Positions 1 through 5,896 of a stretch of DNA of 9,034 bases are shown here, in pieces. This DNA comes from an uncultured Eubacteriaceae bacterium. Its GTDB lineage: Bacteria; Bacillota; Clostridia; Lachnospirales; CAG-274. Location: the NCBI GenBank assembly GCA_947565475.1, contig CANOGI010000076.1, forward strand, positions 1 to 9,034. Reading direction: 5' to 3'. The translations under genes were made by a program, and so were the position numbers. The stretch's first letter is position 1. Every line of letters begins with the position of its first letter. A model generated the notes under the pieces. The model searched no databases. It was given only the letters and a program-made list of their open reading frames with translations, and had not been told where the DNA came from.

Positions 1-86
1 GCGGAGTTTGAGGCAGAGCCTCAAGGTTTTAATACTTCAAGAGCATTTTTGGGGGTTTGGACCCTTTTTGCGATAGAAAAAGGGTC
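1..86. repeat. Repeat fragment with two perfect hairpins
   Basis: Two stem-loops lie back to back. The first has a 7-bp stem, TTGAGGC (8-14) with GCCTCAA (18-24), around a 3-base loop. The second has a 10-bp perfect stem, GACCCTTTTT (60-69) with AAAAAGGGTC (77-86), around a 7-base loop. The stretch 7-57 resembles the DNA just after malQ at about 5580-5625: both have TTTGAGGCA, then CTCAA, then a GC(A/G)TTTTTG block. It therefore looks like one end of a dispersed intergenic repeat. The second hairpin could end transcription of a gene lying before the window, but no clean T-run follows it, so a terminator role is uncertain. Confidence 0.5.
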
Positions 87-132
87 TAAGAAATTAAAAA
101 TTTTTTGAAAATTGATTTGCGTGTTTTATATA

Positions 133-208
133 AGACTTCTTTCGAAATTATAAAATTATGACTATTCAATAGACTTCTTTCGAAACTACAAAATTATGAC
201 TATTCAAT
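133..208. repeat. Tandem direct repeat, 2 x 38 bp
   Basis: Unit 1 (133-170) and unit 2 (171-208) are adjacent and differ at only two positions. Each starts AGACTTCTTTCGAAA and ends ATTATGACTATTCAAT. There is no spacer between the units, so this is not a CRISPR array. Unit 2 is also the left end of the palindromic element at 171-341, so unit 1 is probably a remnant of an earlier or duplicated copy of that end. Confidence 0.8.
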
Positions 209-341
209 AAAAAAAATATTTTATTTAATGGTTTAGCGAAAGGCATTTTGCTTTTTTAAATGCCGAAAGCGTAAAGAAGCATTAAATTAAATATTTTTTT
301 CAGTCGTTACTTCTATAAACGTGAAGTTTCGTAAGAAGTCT
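171..341. mobile_element. MITE-like palindromic element without a gene
   Basis: A 171-bp element is bounded by terminal inverted repeats AGACTTCTTTCGAAAC (171-186) and GTTTCGTAAGAAGTCT (326-341), which match as reverse complements with one mismatch. Nested inside are a 21-bp inverted repeat with one mismatch (210-230 against 280-300) and a 7-bp central stem, GGCATTT (242-248) with AAATGCC (258-264). No reading frame is present. A short AAT on both sides (168-170 and 342-344) could be a 3-bp target duplication, but in such AT-rich DNA this is weak. A non-autonomous MITE is the likeliest reading. A long structured RNA or processed hairpin is an alternative. Confidence 0.6.
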
Positions 342-392
342 AATAAAAAAATATTTTATTTAATGGTTTAGCGAAAGGCATTTTGCTTTTTT
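342..392. repeat. Partial second copy of the palindromic element's left arm
   Basis: This 51-base stretch repeats 206-257 almost exactly, differing by one A in the A-run. It includes the block GGTTTAGCGAAAGGCATTTT. It begins directly after the right terminal repeat of the 171-341 element and diverges after the T-run at 392, so the second copy lacks the matching right arm. It points to tandem insertion or partial duplication followed by decay. From about 393 to 528 I see nothing else that I can name. Confidence 0.7.
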
Positions 393-528
393 CAAAGTGC
401 TTCACAATTCTCTGACCGACTTTTACCGCGAGCGGACGTAAAATATTTTTCTCCTTTATTAAAGTTCTTTCACTATAAATATTAAAAAAATGTGTATTTT
501 TAAAGAATCGAATAAAGACATATAGTAT

Positions 529-571
529 AAAAACAAAAAAACAGAGCCGATTTCTCGGCTCCGTCTTTTTT
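529..571. terminator. Bidirectional intrinsic terminator after the Ala-rich surface gene
   Basis: A GC-rich stem, GAGCCGA (544-550) with TCGGCTC (555-561), has a 4-base loop. On the plus strand it is followed by a T-run at 566-571. On the minus strand it is followed by a T-rich tract (complement of the A-runs 529-541). It lies about 50 bp beyond the stop codon of the minus-strand gene at 618-1415, so it most likely ends that transcript, and it could also stop transcription arriving from the left. Confidence 0.85.
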
Positions 572-617
572 ATTGAAATTTTTAATTTGAGTCTGCTCTT
601 TATACAAACTAATAAAA

Positions 618-1415
618 TTAAGAGTTTGAACTTGGAGTTGTTGCTGTGCTAGCTGCGTCTGGAGCAAGTTTGAAGATAGGAGTTATACCAATACCATCTC
701 CTGCTTCCCAAGCTGCGTCTGGGTTCATGCTTCCTGTAATTCTGATAGGAAGTGCCATACCAGGTTGAAGCTGAACTACGTCAGCAGCTGCGGCTGTAAC
801 TTTTGTATACTCCTCTGGAGCGTTTGCTGCGTCATATGCTGCGTCTGATGCTCTCTCTACAACTACACTCTTAACTGAAGCATCTGGGAATTGGCTTACC
901 CATGCATCCTCTTTATCTTTGTCAGTAGTTAAAGCTGTTGTCAAACCGTCTAGCATAACTTCTTCTGTAGCTGTAGTTATAGTTGCGCCACCAGCTGTAG
1001 CTTTTGCTTGATCTTTATAAACAGGTTTTCCTATCTGAATTTTAACATTTACTTGTTTTGTAGTACCAACCCAAGTTGTGTCTTTAAGATAAACTGGAGC
1101 GTTCTCGCCTTTTGTTTTAACTGTAGCTACATATCCTGCGATACTTGTTTTATAGCTTACAGCGTCTCCAACGTCAGCATAGTCAAAACCACTCTCGAAA
1201 TAATTTCCAACGCCTGTTGAAATCTGAGTTTTTCCATATGGTTTGATTGTTAAGGTTGCGCCTGTAGGTAAGTCAGCGCTGATTGTTACAGAACTTGCGT
1301 CAACCTCTCCGGAAATATCCCAGCCCATGTCTTTAGCGAAAATAGCTGTTGAGCCTGCTGCTACCATAGCCGCAGCCATTGCTACGCCTGCGATTCTTTT
1401 TAATTTTCTTTCCAT
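618..1415 (-). CDS. Secreted Ala/Thr-rich surface protein of unknown function
   Basis: This 265-residue exported protein is of no family I can name. Residues 1-27 form a standard Sec signal peptide (basic MERKLKR, Ala-rich hydrophobic core, likely cleavage after AIFA). The mature part looks beta-rich and soluble, with no transmembrane segment, LPXTG or lipobox. Two landmarks are LTIKPY (55-60) and a C-terminal block from about 216 with PG, then GSMN and WEAGD (236-240). Both recur in the acidic protein encoded upstream (2157-3131), so the two are probably paralogues. This one has roughly 75 extra residues between the landmarks. The ATG at 1415 is chosen over upstream starts because AAGGAGG lies 8 bases before it and it begins the signal peptide. 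The consensus ribosome site, regular codon use and dedicated terminator suggest high expression. It lies 117 bp after the membrane-protein gene with no terminator between them, so it may be cotranscribed or have its own promoter. A structural envelope or fibre role is a guess. Confidence 0.92.
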   Translation of the reverse strand: MERKLKRIAGVAMAAAMVAAGSTAIFAKDMGWDISGEVDASSVTISADLPTGATLTIKPYGKTQISTGVGNYFESGFDYADVGDAVSYKTSIAGYVATVKTKGENAPVYLKDTTWVGTTKQVNVKIQIGKPVYKDQAKATAGGATITTATEEVMLDGLTTALTTDKDKEDAWVSQFPDASVKSVVVERASDAAYDAANAPEEYTKVTAAAADVVQLQPGMALPIRITGSMNPDAAWEAGDGIGITPIFKLAPDAASTATTPSSNS

Positions 1416-1468
1416 AACAATTCCTCCTTGAATTAAGTTTTTTGTTTTATTTATTAAATAACACAATA

Positions 1469-1488
1469 ATACAATATATAATTTGTAT
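1469..1488. other. Small inverted repeat upstream of the Ala-rich surface gene
   Basis: ATACAA (1469-1474) and TTGTAT (1483-1488) form a 6-bp inverted repeat with an 8-base AT spacer, 54 bp before the start codon at 1415. It could be an operator or part of a promoter for the minus-strand gene. I could not pick a convincing -35/-10 pair in this very AT-rich gap (1416-1532), and chance is a real alternative. Confidence 0.25.
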
Positions 1489-1532
1489 ATAACCCTGTAT
1501 TTTGTGTTTATTTACTTATAAAGAATTATAAA

Positions 1533-2153
1533 TTATATTCTAAGAGTAATAAGCGTACCTACTGAGCCTAAATCCGTTTGATTGTCTTCGGCACTTATAG
1601 CGTAAAAAATCGCGCTGACTTCATACTCTCCCGGAGCGAGCTCCTCTTTAATTTCTACCTCTGGCACTTTAGCTCCCGCCGGTACAAGACCTGTTTCAGC
1701 GATAAGCTTGTTGCCGTCATCACCTGGCAAAAGAAACTCCACCTTATATTGGAAGTCATTCTTGTTATTAAGATTAACAAGAGCCATAACCTTGCCGTCT
1801 TCTGTCTTTCTTGTGCTTACTACTGTGTTCATAGTAACATTTATGTTCTTTACTCTGCTCTTCAAATACTCTTCTTCCTCTTTGCTGTTGTCGTCAAAGA
1901 ATATGTTGGGGTCTTGTTTTATTCCCACAACAGCGTTCGGGTCATATCCGCTGTCTTTGTTATACAGCATCCATATACCGAAAGCCCCGCCTCCGACAAC
2001 TAACACGACGATAACCGCCACTAAAGCTATAATAACACCTTTATTTGATTTCCCGCCGTTTGACGGGGAATTAGCTTGATTAACTTGATTGTCTTTGTTT
2101 AAATCCTCATTATTCGGATTCTCATTTTGATTCATTGAACCATTTTCACTCAT
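1533..2153 (-). CDS. Single-pass membrane protein with extracellular Ig-like domain
   Basis: The protein has 206 residues and three parts. Residues 1-38 are a hydrophilic, Asn-rich cytoplasmic tail. Residues 39-64 are one strongly hydrophobic helix (VIIALVAVIVVLVVGGG). From 65 to the end is an extracellular domain with alternating beta-strand patterns and a linker YDPNAVVG (70-77). There is no signal peptidase site, so it should be anchored with its C-terminus outside. The closing pattern, with LIAETGLVPAG, then LAPGEYEVSAIF, then GSVGTLITL, resembles small beta-sandwich domains common in uncharacterised Firmicute membrane proteins. I know no assigned function. The start ATG lies 3 bases after the stop of the upstream acidic-protein gene, with its AGGAGA site inside that gene's end, so translation is probably coupled. 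It may anchor or assemble the two secreted partners encoded on either side. That is inference from context only. Confidence 0.9.
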   Translation of the reverse strand: MSENGSMNQNENPNNEDLNKDNQVNQANSPSNGGKSNKGVIIALVAVIVVLVVGGGAFGIWMLYNKDSGYDPNAVVGIKQDPNIFFDDNSKEEEEYLKSRVKNINVTMNTVVSTRKTEDGKVMALVNLNNKNDFQYKVEFLLPGDDGNKLIAETGLVPAGAKVPEVEIKEELAPGEYEVSAIFYAISAEDNQTDLGSVGTLITLRI

Positions 2154-2156
2154 AAT

Positions 2157-3131
2157 TTAATCTCCTATCTCTTCACTGTCTGTCATATCCGACTCATCAA
2201 AACCCATGTCATCCAACTCACCTGAGTCGTCTGTCCCTGAATCCTCCAAGTCGCCTGAACTGTCTACTGATTCGTCATTTACCTCCTCATCGGAAACCCC
2301 CTCTGAGTCAGTGTTTAAATTCTCATCAGGTTCCTCCGCCGGGTTTTCCTCTTCGGCAAAATCCGGTGTTTCCTCTGATTTGTCATCATCTTCTTTAGGT
2401 GCTTCCTCTTCATCCAAAACATCAGATGAAACTTCGGCGTCATCTTCCTCGCCTAAAGCACCCTGCTCTGTGGTAACGTCGCCGTCAGGCGTTCCGTCTC
2501 CCTCAGATTTGTTAGAGTTGTCTTTATTGTCACTATTAAACTCTCCCGCGTTATCTTCATAGGATACGCTCTCACTGCTTTCCTCGTCCTCTATAAAGCT
2601 AACGTCCTCAATATATTCGGAACTTTCCTCGCTGTCCGCTTCTTCCTCACCCACTTGAATATTAATGTTCAATGAAAGGTGTCCGCCGCACTCCCAGTTC
2701 GCTCCCATATTAAGCTCTCCGCATATTTTGTATACGGCTGTTTCTCCGGGATTTACTGTTCCTACTTCTATTTTCTCGCCTACATTGTATATAAGCGTCT
2801 TTTCGCCTGTATTCACGTTCAAAAGATGAACGAAAGCTACTTTTTCTTCCCCAAAATCATTTGATATTACAGAAACGTCTCTAAGCTCAATATCAGAACC
2901 ATCCGTATCAATAAGCTCAATATAAATAGGCTGGGGAATATCTTTTAAATTCTCAATCACAGCTTTCTCACTTGAGATTTGCCCCTCATTTCTGAAATTC
3001 TTATACGGAGTTAAAGTAAGTTCATTTCCTAATTTAATAACAATGTCGTCTTTCTTTTCCTCTCCGTAAGAGAATGTGTAAAAACAAGTAGCGCTCAAAA
3101 TAACGGCTAAAACCGCTAAAATCTTTTTCAA
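2157..3131 (-). CDS. Secreted protein with N-terminal beta domain and long acidic tail
   Basis: The protein has 324 residues from the TTG at 3131. Residues 1-23 are a signal peptide (MKKILAVLAVILSATC, cleavage near SYG). Residues about 28-161 form a beta-rich domain carrying LTLTPY (38-43) and, at 127-149, a PG, GELN and WECG block. These match landmarks in the Ala-rich protein encoded at 618-1415. C137 and C148 could form a disulphide after export. Residues about 162-324 are low-complexity, dominated by Glu, Asp and Ser, with no anchor motif, and are probably disordered. The TTG start is preferred because GGGGTGG lies 5 bases upstream and MKK is a classic signal-peptide opening. A GTG at 3140 would add three residues but lacks a ribosome site. 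It is the first gene of the three-gene surface cluster, overlapping the next gene's ribosome site. A TasA/camelysin-like matrix role was considered but no family motif supports it. Confidence 0.9.
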   Translation of the reverse strand: MKKILAVLAVILSATCFYTFSYGEEKKDDIVIKLGNELTLTPYKNFRNEGQISSEKAVIENLKDIPQPIYIELIDTDGSDIELRDVSVISNDFGEEKVAFVHLLNVNTGEKTLIYNVGEKIEVGTVNPGETAVYKICGELNMGANWECGGHLSLNINIQVGEEEADSEESSEYIEDVSFIEDEESSESVSYEDNAGEFNSDNKDNSNKSEGDGTPDGDVTTEQGALGEEDDAEVSSDVLDEEEAPKEDDDKSEETPDFAEEENPAEEPDENLNTDSEGVSDEEVNDESVDSSGDLEDSGTDDSGELDDMGFDESDMTDSEEIGD

Positions 3132-3525
3132 TATTACCACCCCATTTAAAACAGGAAAAATTAAAGTATTTTGCTTTATCTTTTATTATGTACCTCCGCT
3201 CTCACGAAGTATTGAAAAACTTTCTTAATAACTATATCGGCGAATTTTTAAAATACTTAACACATTTTTTAAAATTTTTTATTTTTTTCTTTTCTTATCG
3301 CCTTACAATAATTATATCGGCTCCGCTTTTTGAAAACTTAACAGTATTTTTAAAAATTTTTTAAAATCTGTTTAAACCCTCCATAAACGGTTATTAAATC
3401 CGCCTAAAGCTTAAAAATCAAAAAAACAAACTCGGTTAAATTCTTTTTTCTTAATCTCCCTGAGCCCGCCTTAACTTTTAAATATGTTATAAAGTTTTCA
3501 TCTATTAGCTTTCTTTTGTTTCATT
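3132..3525 (-). other. Long AT-rich leader of the surface-protein cluster
   Basis: If transcription starts from the promoter at 3532-3560, about 395 bases of untranslated leader precede the TTG start at 3131. The stretch contains an imperfect direct repeat: AATAACTATATCGGC (3227-3241) and AATAATTATATCGGC (3307-3321), each followed about 30 bases later by CTTAACA and an A/T-only tract. I see no known riboswitch core, no clear terminator-antiterminator pair, and only trivial short frames of under ten codons. A second, closer promoter cannot be excluded because AT-rich DNA hides weak -10 boxes. Confidence 0.4.
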
Positions 3526-3531
3526 GGTATC

Positions 3532-3560
3532 ATTATACAATCAATACTTACATAAGTCAA
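3532..3560 (-). promoter_or_regulatory. Sigma-A-type promoter reading toward the surface genes
   Basis: On the minus strand TTGACT (3560-3555) is separated by exactly 17 bases from a perfect TATAAT (3537-3532). This is the best promoter match in the window. Transcription would begin near 3525 and read left into the surface-protein cluster, with nothing resembling a terminator on the way. Confidence 0.65.
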
Positions 3561-3755
3561 TACCATTTTCAAAAACCGCCTGCCGAATATTCTTATCTCA
3601 CATTCTGTACACCTTGCACAACTAATGTCTTATATTCATCTTTATAAGAATATCCGCTATATCATCTTGTCGCTTTTAAATATTAATAAAATTTCCCTAT
3701 TTGTTTAAATTGTCCTCTCATCTTCTATAATTCCCCTTTTTCCCCCAAAAAACGA

Positions 3756-3884
3756 CTTGTAGCCAAACCGCCTAAAAATATTTTGGGCCCTCTGATTTGA
3801 CTATAAATCAAGTCGCCAACCTCTCTTTGACACACTGAGGCGAATACTCTCTCCGTCTGTTACAAAAATTTAAGTAGTCTTGAC
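3756..3884 (-). repeat. Dispersed structured repeat, degenerate copy C
   Basis: Read on the minus strand, this begins GTCAAGACTACT (3884-3873), then AAATTTTTGTAAC, then AGTATTCGCCT (around 3847-3839), then GAGAGGTTGGCGAC (3825-3812), and closes with CTACAAG (3762-3756). The same landmarks occur in the same order in copies A (5627) and B (8885). The right half of the first hairpin is lost, and the GGCGAA/TTCGCC stem is damaged (GGAGAG on the left side), so this looks like a decayed copy. The total span (129 bases) matches copy A up to the same landmark (124 bases). From 3561 to 3755 I see only AT-rich sequence with no gene. Confidence 0.6.
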
Positions 3885-3913
3885 GCTGATTGACTGTAAT
3901 TTGAAATAACTCC

Positions 3914-3942
3914 TTGTAATCTTTCCCAATACAATATATAAT
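3914..3942 (+). promoter_or_regulatory. malQ promoter
   Basis: TTGTAA (3914-3919), a 17-base spacer and a perfect TATAAT (3937-3942) form a sigma-A-type promoter. The predicted start near 3949 gives a leader of about 33 bases before the malQ ATG at 3982. No operator-like palindrome or catabolite-response element is obvious beside it. Confidence 0.7.
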
Positions 3943-3981
3943 AAAGTAAGCGGTTAATAATTTTATAAGGAAGTGGTAAAA

Positions 3982-5568
3982 ATGTCAAAAAGAAAAAGCG
4001 GCATACTTCTTCACCCAACGAGTCTGCCGTCAAAATACGGAATAGGGGATCTCGGCAAATCCGCCGAAGACTTCATTAGCTTTTTAAAAAAGGCCGAACA
4101 AAAGGTGTGGCAGATTTTACCCTTGGGGCACACCTGCTTCGGGGACTCGCCGTATCAAAGCTTTTCGGCTTTCGCCGGAAATCCTCTTATGATAAGCGTC
4201 GATAGGTTAATCGACGATAATCTTCTTGATGAGAAAGATATAGGGGAAATCCCCGGGTTTTCTGATGAAAAAGTAGAGTATGGAAAAGTAATTGATTTTA
4301 AATACGCCCTCTATAGAAAAGCTTATAATAAATTTAAAAATGTAAAAAATAAAAAAGTTATTTCCGATTATAATAATTTCTGTAAAAAAAATGAATCGTG
4401 GCTTGATGACTACTGTCTTTTCATTTCTTTAAAAAATCACTTTATAGAGGAAAGAAAAAACACGTGGGAAACCCCTGAGTATAAAGCGTATAAAAAAGCT
4501 AATGAGAAAACAATGGACGAAAACCTTATAAACGATTGTTTTTATGGGGCAAGCTGGAATTCTTGGCCGGAGGACATAGCGTGCAGAAAAAAAGCGGCTC
4601 TTGAGAAATGGACAAGAAAGCTTAAAAATGAGATAAATTTTTATAAGTTTCTTCAATATAAATTCAGTGAGCAGTGGCATAAAATTAAAAACCTCGCAAA
4701 TAAAAATGATATAGAGATAATCGGGGACATTCCTATATTTGTCGCCGCCGATAGCGCTGACACATGGAGTAATCCCAAACTTTTTAAAATCGACGCCAAA
4801 GGCTATCCTAAAGAGGTTGCCGGCGTTCCACCTGATTACTTCAGCGAAACGGGACAGCTCTGGGGCAATCCTCTTTACGATTGGAGCGTACATAAAAGCA
4901 CTAATTACTCTTGGTGGACTAAACGTATAAAAAATATCCTGCACCTTGTTGATACCGTGAGAATAGACCACTTTAGGGCTTTCGACTCCTATTGGTCAAT
5001 ACCTTATGGCTCTGAGACGGCGGCTACTGGCAAGTGGGAGAAAGGTCCCGGCGCAGACTTTTTCGCCGTAATAGAGAAAAATATACCTAACGTCTCAATA
5101 ATCGCCGAGGATTTAGGGGACTTAAATGAGGAAGTTTTAATTCTCCGTGATAAATTAGGATACCCCGGAATGAAAATTCTTCAGTTCGCTTTCGACGGAA
5201 ATCCCGGAAATGAGTATTTAGCTCATAATTACTCAAGCACAAATTTCATAGTATACACGGGAACTCACGATAATGACACCACAATAGGCTGGTATAATAG
5301 TATAGATGATTTGTCAAAAGACCGTGTCCGCCGTCTTTTAAATATATCAGGAAACGATATAGCTTGGGATTTAATCCGCTACGCTTACTCAAGTGTCGCC
5401 GAAACGGCTATAATACCGCTTCAAGATATTCTTTGCCTTGATTCTCAAGCGAGAATGAATACGCCGGGAATCCCGGGAGGAAATTGGCAGTTCCGCTTTA
5501 AAGAGGGAAGCCTGACCGATGACAAGGCTTCCGGTCTCGCCTACCTTGTCTCGCTTTATAATAGATAA
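3982..5568 (+). CDS. malQ: 4-alpha-glucanotransferase (amylomaltase), GH77
   Basis: This cytoplasmic enzyme transfers alpha-1,4-glucan segments between maltodextrins, releasing glucose and making longer chains for phosphorylase in maltose, starch or glycogen use. At 528 residues it is full length for the compact bacterial GH77 type. Signature regions are present in order: N-terminal GILLHPTSLPSKYGIGDLG, then GDSPYQSFSAFAGNP (about 55-68), GDIPIFVA, and the catalytic segments. These hold RIDHFRAF with nucleophile D329, IAEDLGD with acid/base E376, and GTHDNDTTIGW with transition-state D430. All three carboxylates are intact. The ATG at 3982 is chosen because AAGGAAG ends 8 bases before it. The upstream in-frame GTG at 3973 overlaps that site. 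The region around residues 90-190 is Lys/Asn-rich and less conserved. It has its own promoter and is alone, with no maltodextrin transporter or phosphorylase in view. The family call is certain; the physiological substrate is inferred. Confidence 0.98.
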   Translation: MSKRKSGILLHPTSLPSKYGIGDLGKSAEDFISFLKKAEQKVWQILPLGHTCFGDSPYQSFSAFAGNPLMISVDRLIDDNLLDEKDIGEIPGFSDEKVEYGKVIDFKYALYRKAYNKFKNVKNKKVISDYNNFCKKNESWLDDYCLFISLKNHFIEERKNTWETPEYKAYKKANEKTMDENLINDCFYGASWNSWPEDIACRKKAALEKWTRKLKNEINFYKFLQYKFSEQWHKIKNLANKNDIEIIGDIPIFVAADSADTWSNPKLFKIDAKGYPKEVAGVPPDYFSETGQLWGNPLYDWSVHKSTNYSWWTKRIKNILHLVDTVRIDHFRAFDSYWSIPYGSETAATGKWEKGPGADFFAVIEKNIPNVSIIAEDLGDLNEEVLILRDKLGYPGMKILQFAFDGNPGNEYLAHNYSSTNFIVYTGTHDNDTTIGWYNSIDDLSKDRVRRLLNISGNDIAWDLIRYAYSSVAETAIIPLQDILCLDSQARMNTPGIPGGNWQFRFKEGSLTDDKASGLAYLVSLYNR

Positions 5569-5626
5569 ATTTGATGAATTTGAGGCAAATTCTCAATGTC
5601 TCAATCTTTTAGGGCGTTTTTGAGGT
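5569..5626. repeat. Repeat related to the start of the window
   Basis: The segment TTTGAGGCA, CTCAA and GCGTTTTTGAGG (about 5580-5625) aligns with 7-57, with substitutions and a few small gaps. It sits between the malQ stop codon and structured repeat copy A. The short stem it would form (TTTGAG with CTCAA) is weaker than in the 1-86 copy. It may be a separate dispersed repeat or flanking DNA that travels with the structured repeat. Confidence 0.4.
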
Positions 5627-5785
5627 GTCAAGACTACTCGAATTTTTGTATAATAAAAATTCTCGTAACCACGGTGAAAATATTCGCCTTTGTATTCAGC
5701 GGGAGGCTGGTCGCTCTCGCAACCTAGCTTACGCTCTCTCTGAATACAAGAGTAAGTCCCCCCGCTTAAAAATCGGGGGACTTCC
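5627..5785 (+). repeat. Dispersed structured repeat, copy A (possible ncRNA)
   Basis: This copy has clear nested hairpins: GAATTTTT (5640-5647) with AAAAATTC (5655-5662), 7-base loop; GGTGAA (5673-5678) with TTCGCC (5683-5688); and a closing stem TTGTATTC (5690-5697) with GAATACAA (5742-5749) enclosing a G-rich/C-rich inner arm. A final 9-bp hairpin, AAGTCCCCC (5754-5762) with GGGGGACTT (5775-5783), ends it. It matches copy B over the first 88 bases with four substitutions and one indel. Three of the substitutions lie in loops and the fourth changes a G-U pair to G-C. There is no T-run after the last hairpin. Possible identities are a standalone transposon-derived guide-type RNA, the remnant of an IS200/IS605-type end, or an unrelated ncRNA. 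None is proved. Confidence 0.75.
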
Positions 5786-5896
5786 TTTGTCAGTTAAAAT
5801 CTTCTTACGATAGGAAAATTTTTCATTAATCATAAACTTCTACAGAACTTGTCAAATTTTTAAGTTGATTGACTATAAATAGAGCGATATTCCACC

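Noticed and set aside
133..208. Possible CRISPR repeats
   Set aside because: There are only two 38-bp units, directly abutting with no spacer, and no cas genes are in the window.
618..1415. Sortase-anchored or lipoprotein status
   Set aside because: No LPXTG-like motif with a hydrophobic tail, and no cysteine at the signal cleavage site. The C-terminus is simply Thr/Ser/Ala-rich.
1578..2079. Two plus-strand frames (about 141 and 123 codons) antisense to the membrane-protein gene
   Set aside because: They overlap a minus-strand gene that has a clear ribosome site, transmembrane helix and operon position. They are shadows.
2206..2562. Open Ser-rich reading frame on the plus strand
   Set aside because: It is the antisense reading of the Asp/Glu/Ser-coding tail of the acidic secreted protein. 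The low-complexity composition removes stop codons on the opposite strand, and there is no ribosome site.
2157..3131. TasA/camelysin (biofilm fibre) assignment for the secreted proteins
   Set aside because: There is no SipW-type signal peptide pattern, no SipW signal peptidase gene nearby, and the typical camelysin N-terminal motif is not visible. The role stays unknown.
3859..3900. Second malQ promoter using TTGACG or TTGACT near 3880-3895
   Set aside because: Neither has a reasonable -10 box at 16-18 bases. The TTGTAA-17-TATAAT pair at 3914-3942 is clearly better.
4429..4971. 180-codon minus-strand frame inside malQ
   Set aside because: malQ on the other strand has all GH77 catalytic motifs intact across this region. 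The antisense frame has no ribosome site or recognisable motif.
5625..5813. 62-codon plus-strand frame over repeat copy A
   Set aside because: It runs straight through hairpins of the structured repeat. The equivalent frame is not preserved in copy B because of the indel at the ACCAACGG position and the different inner arm.
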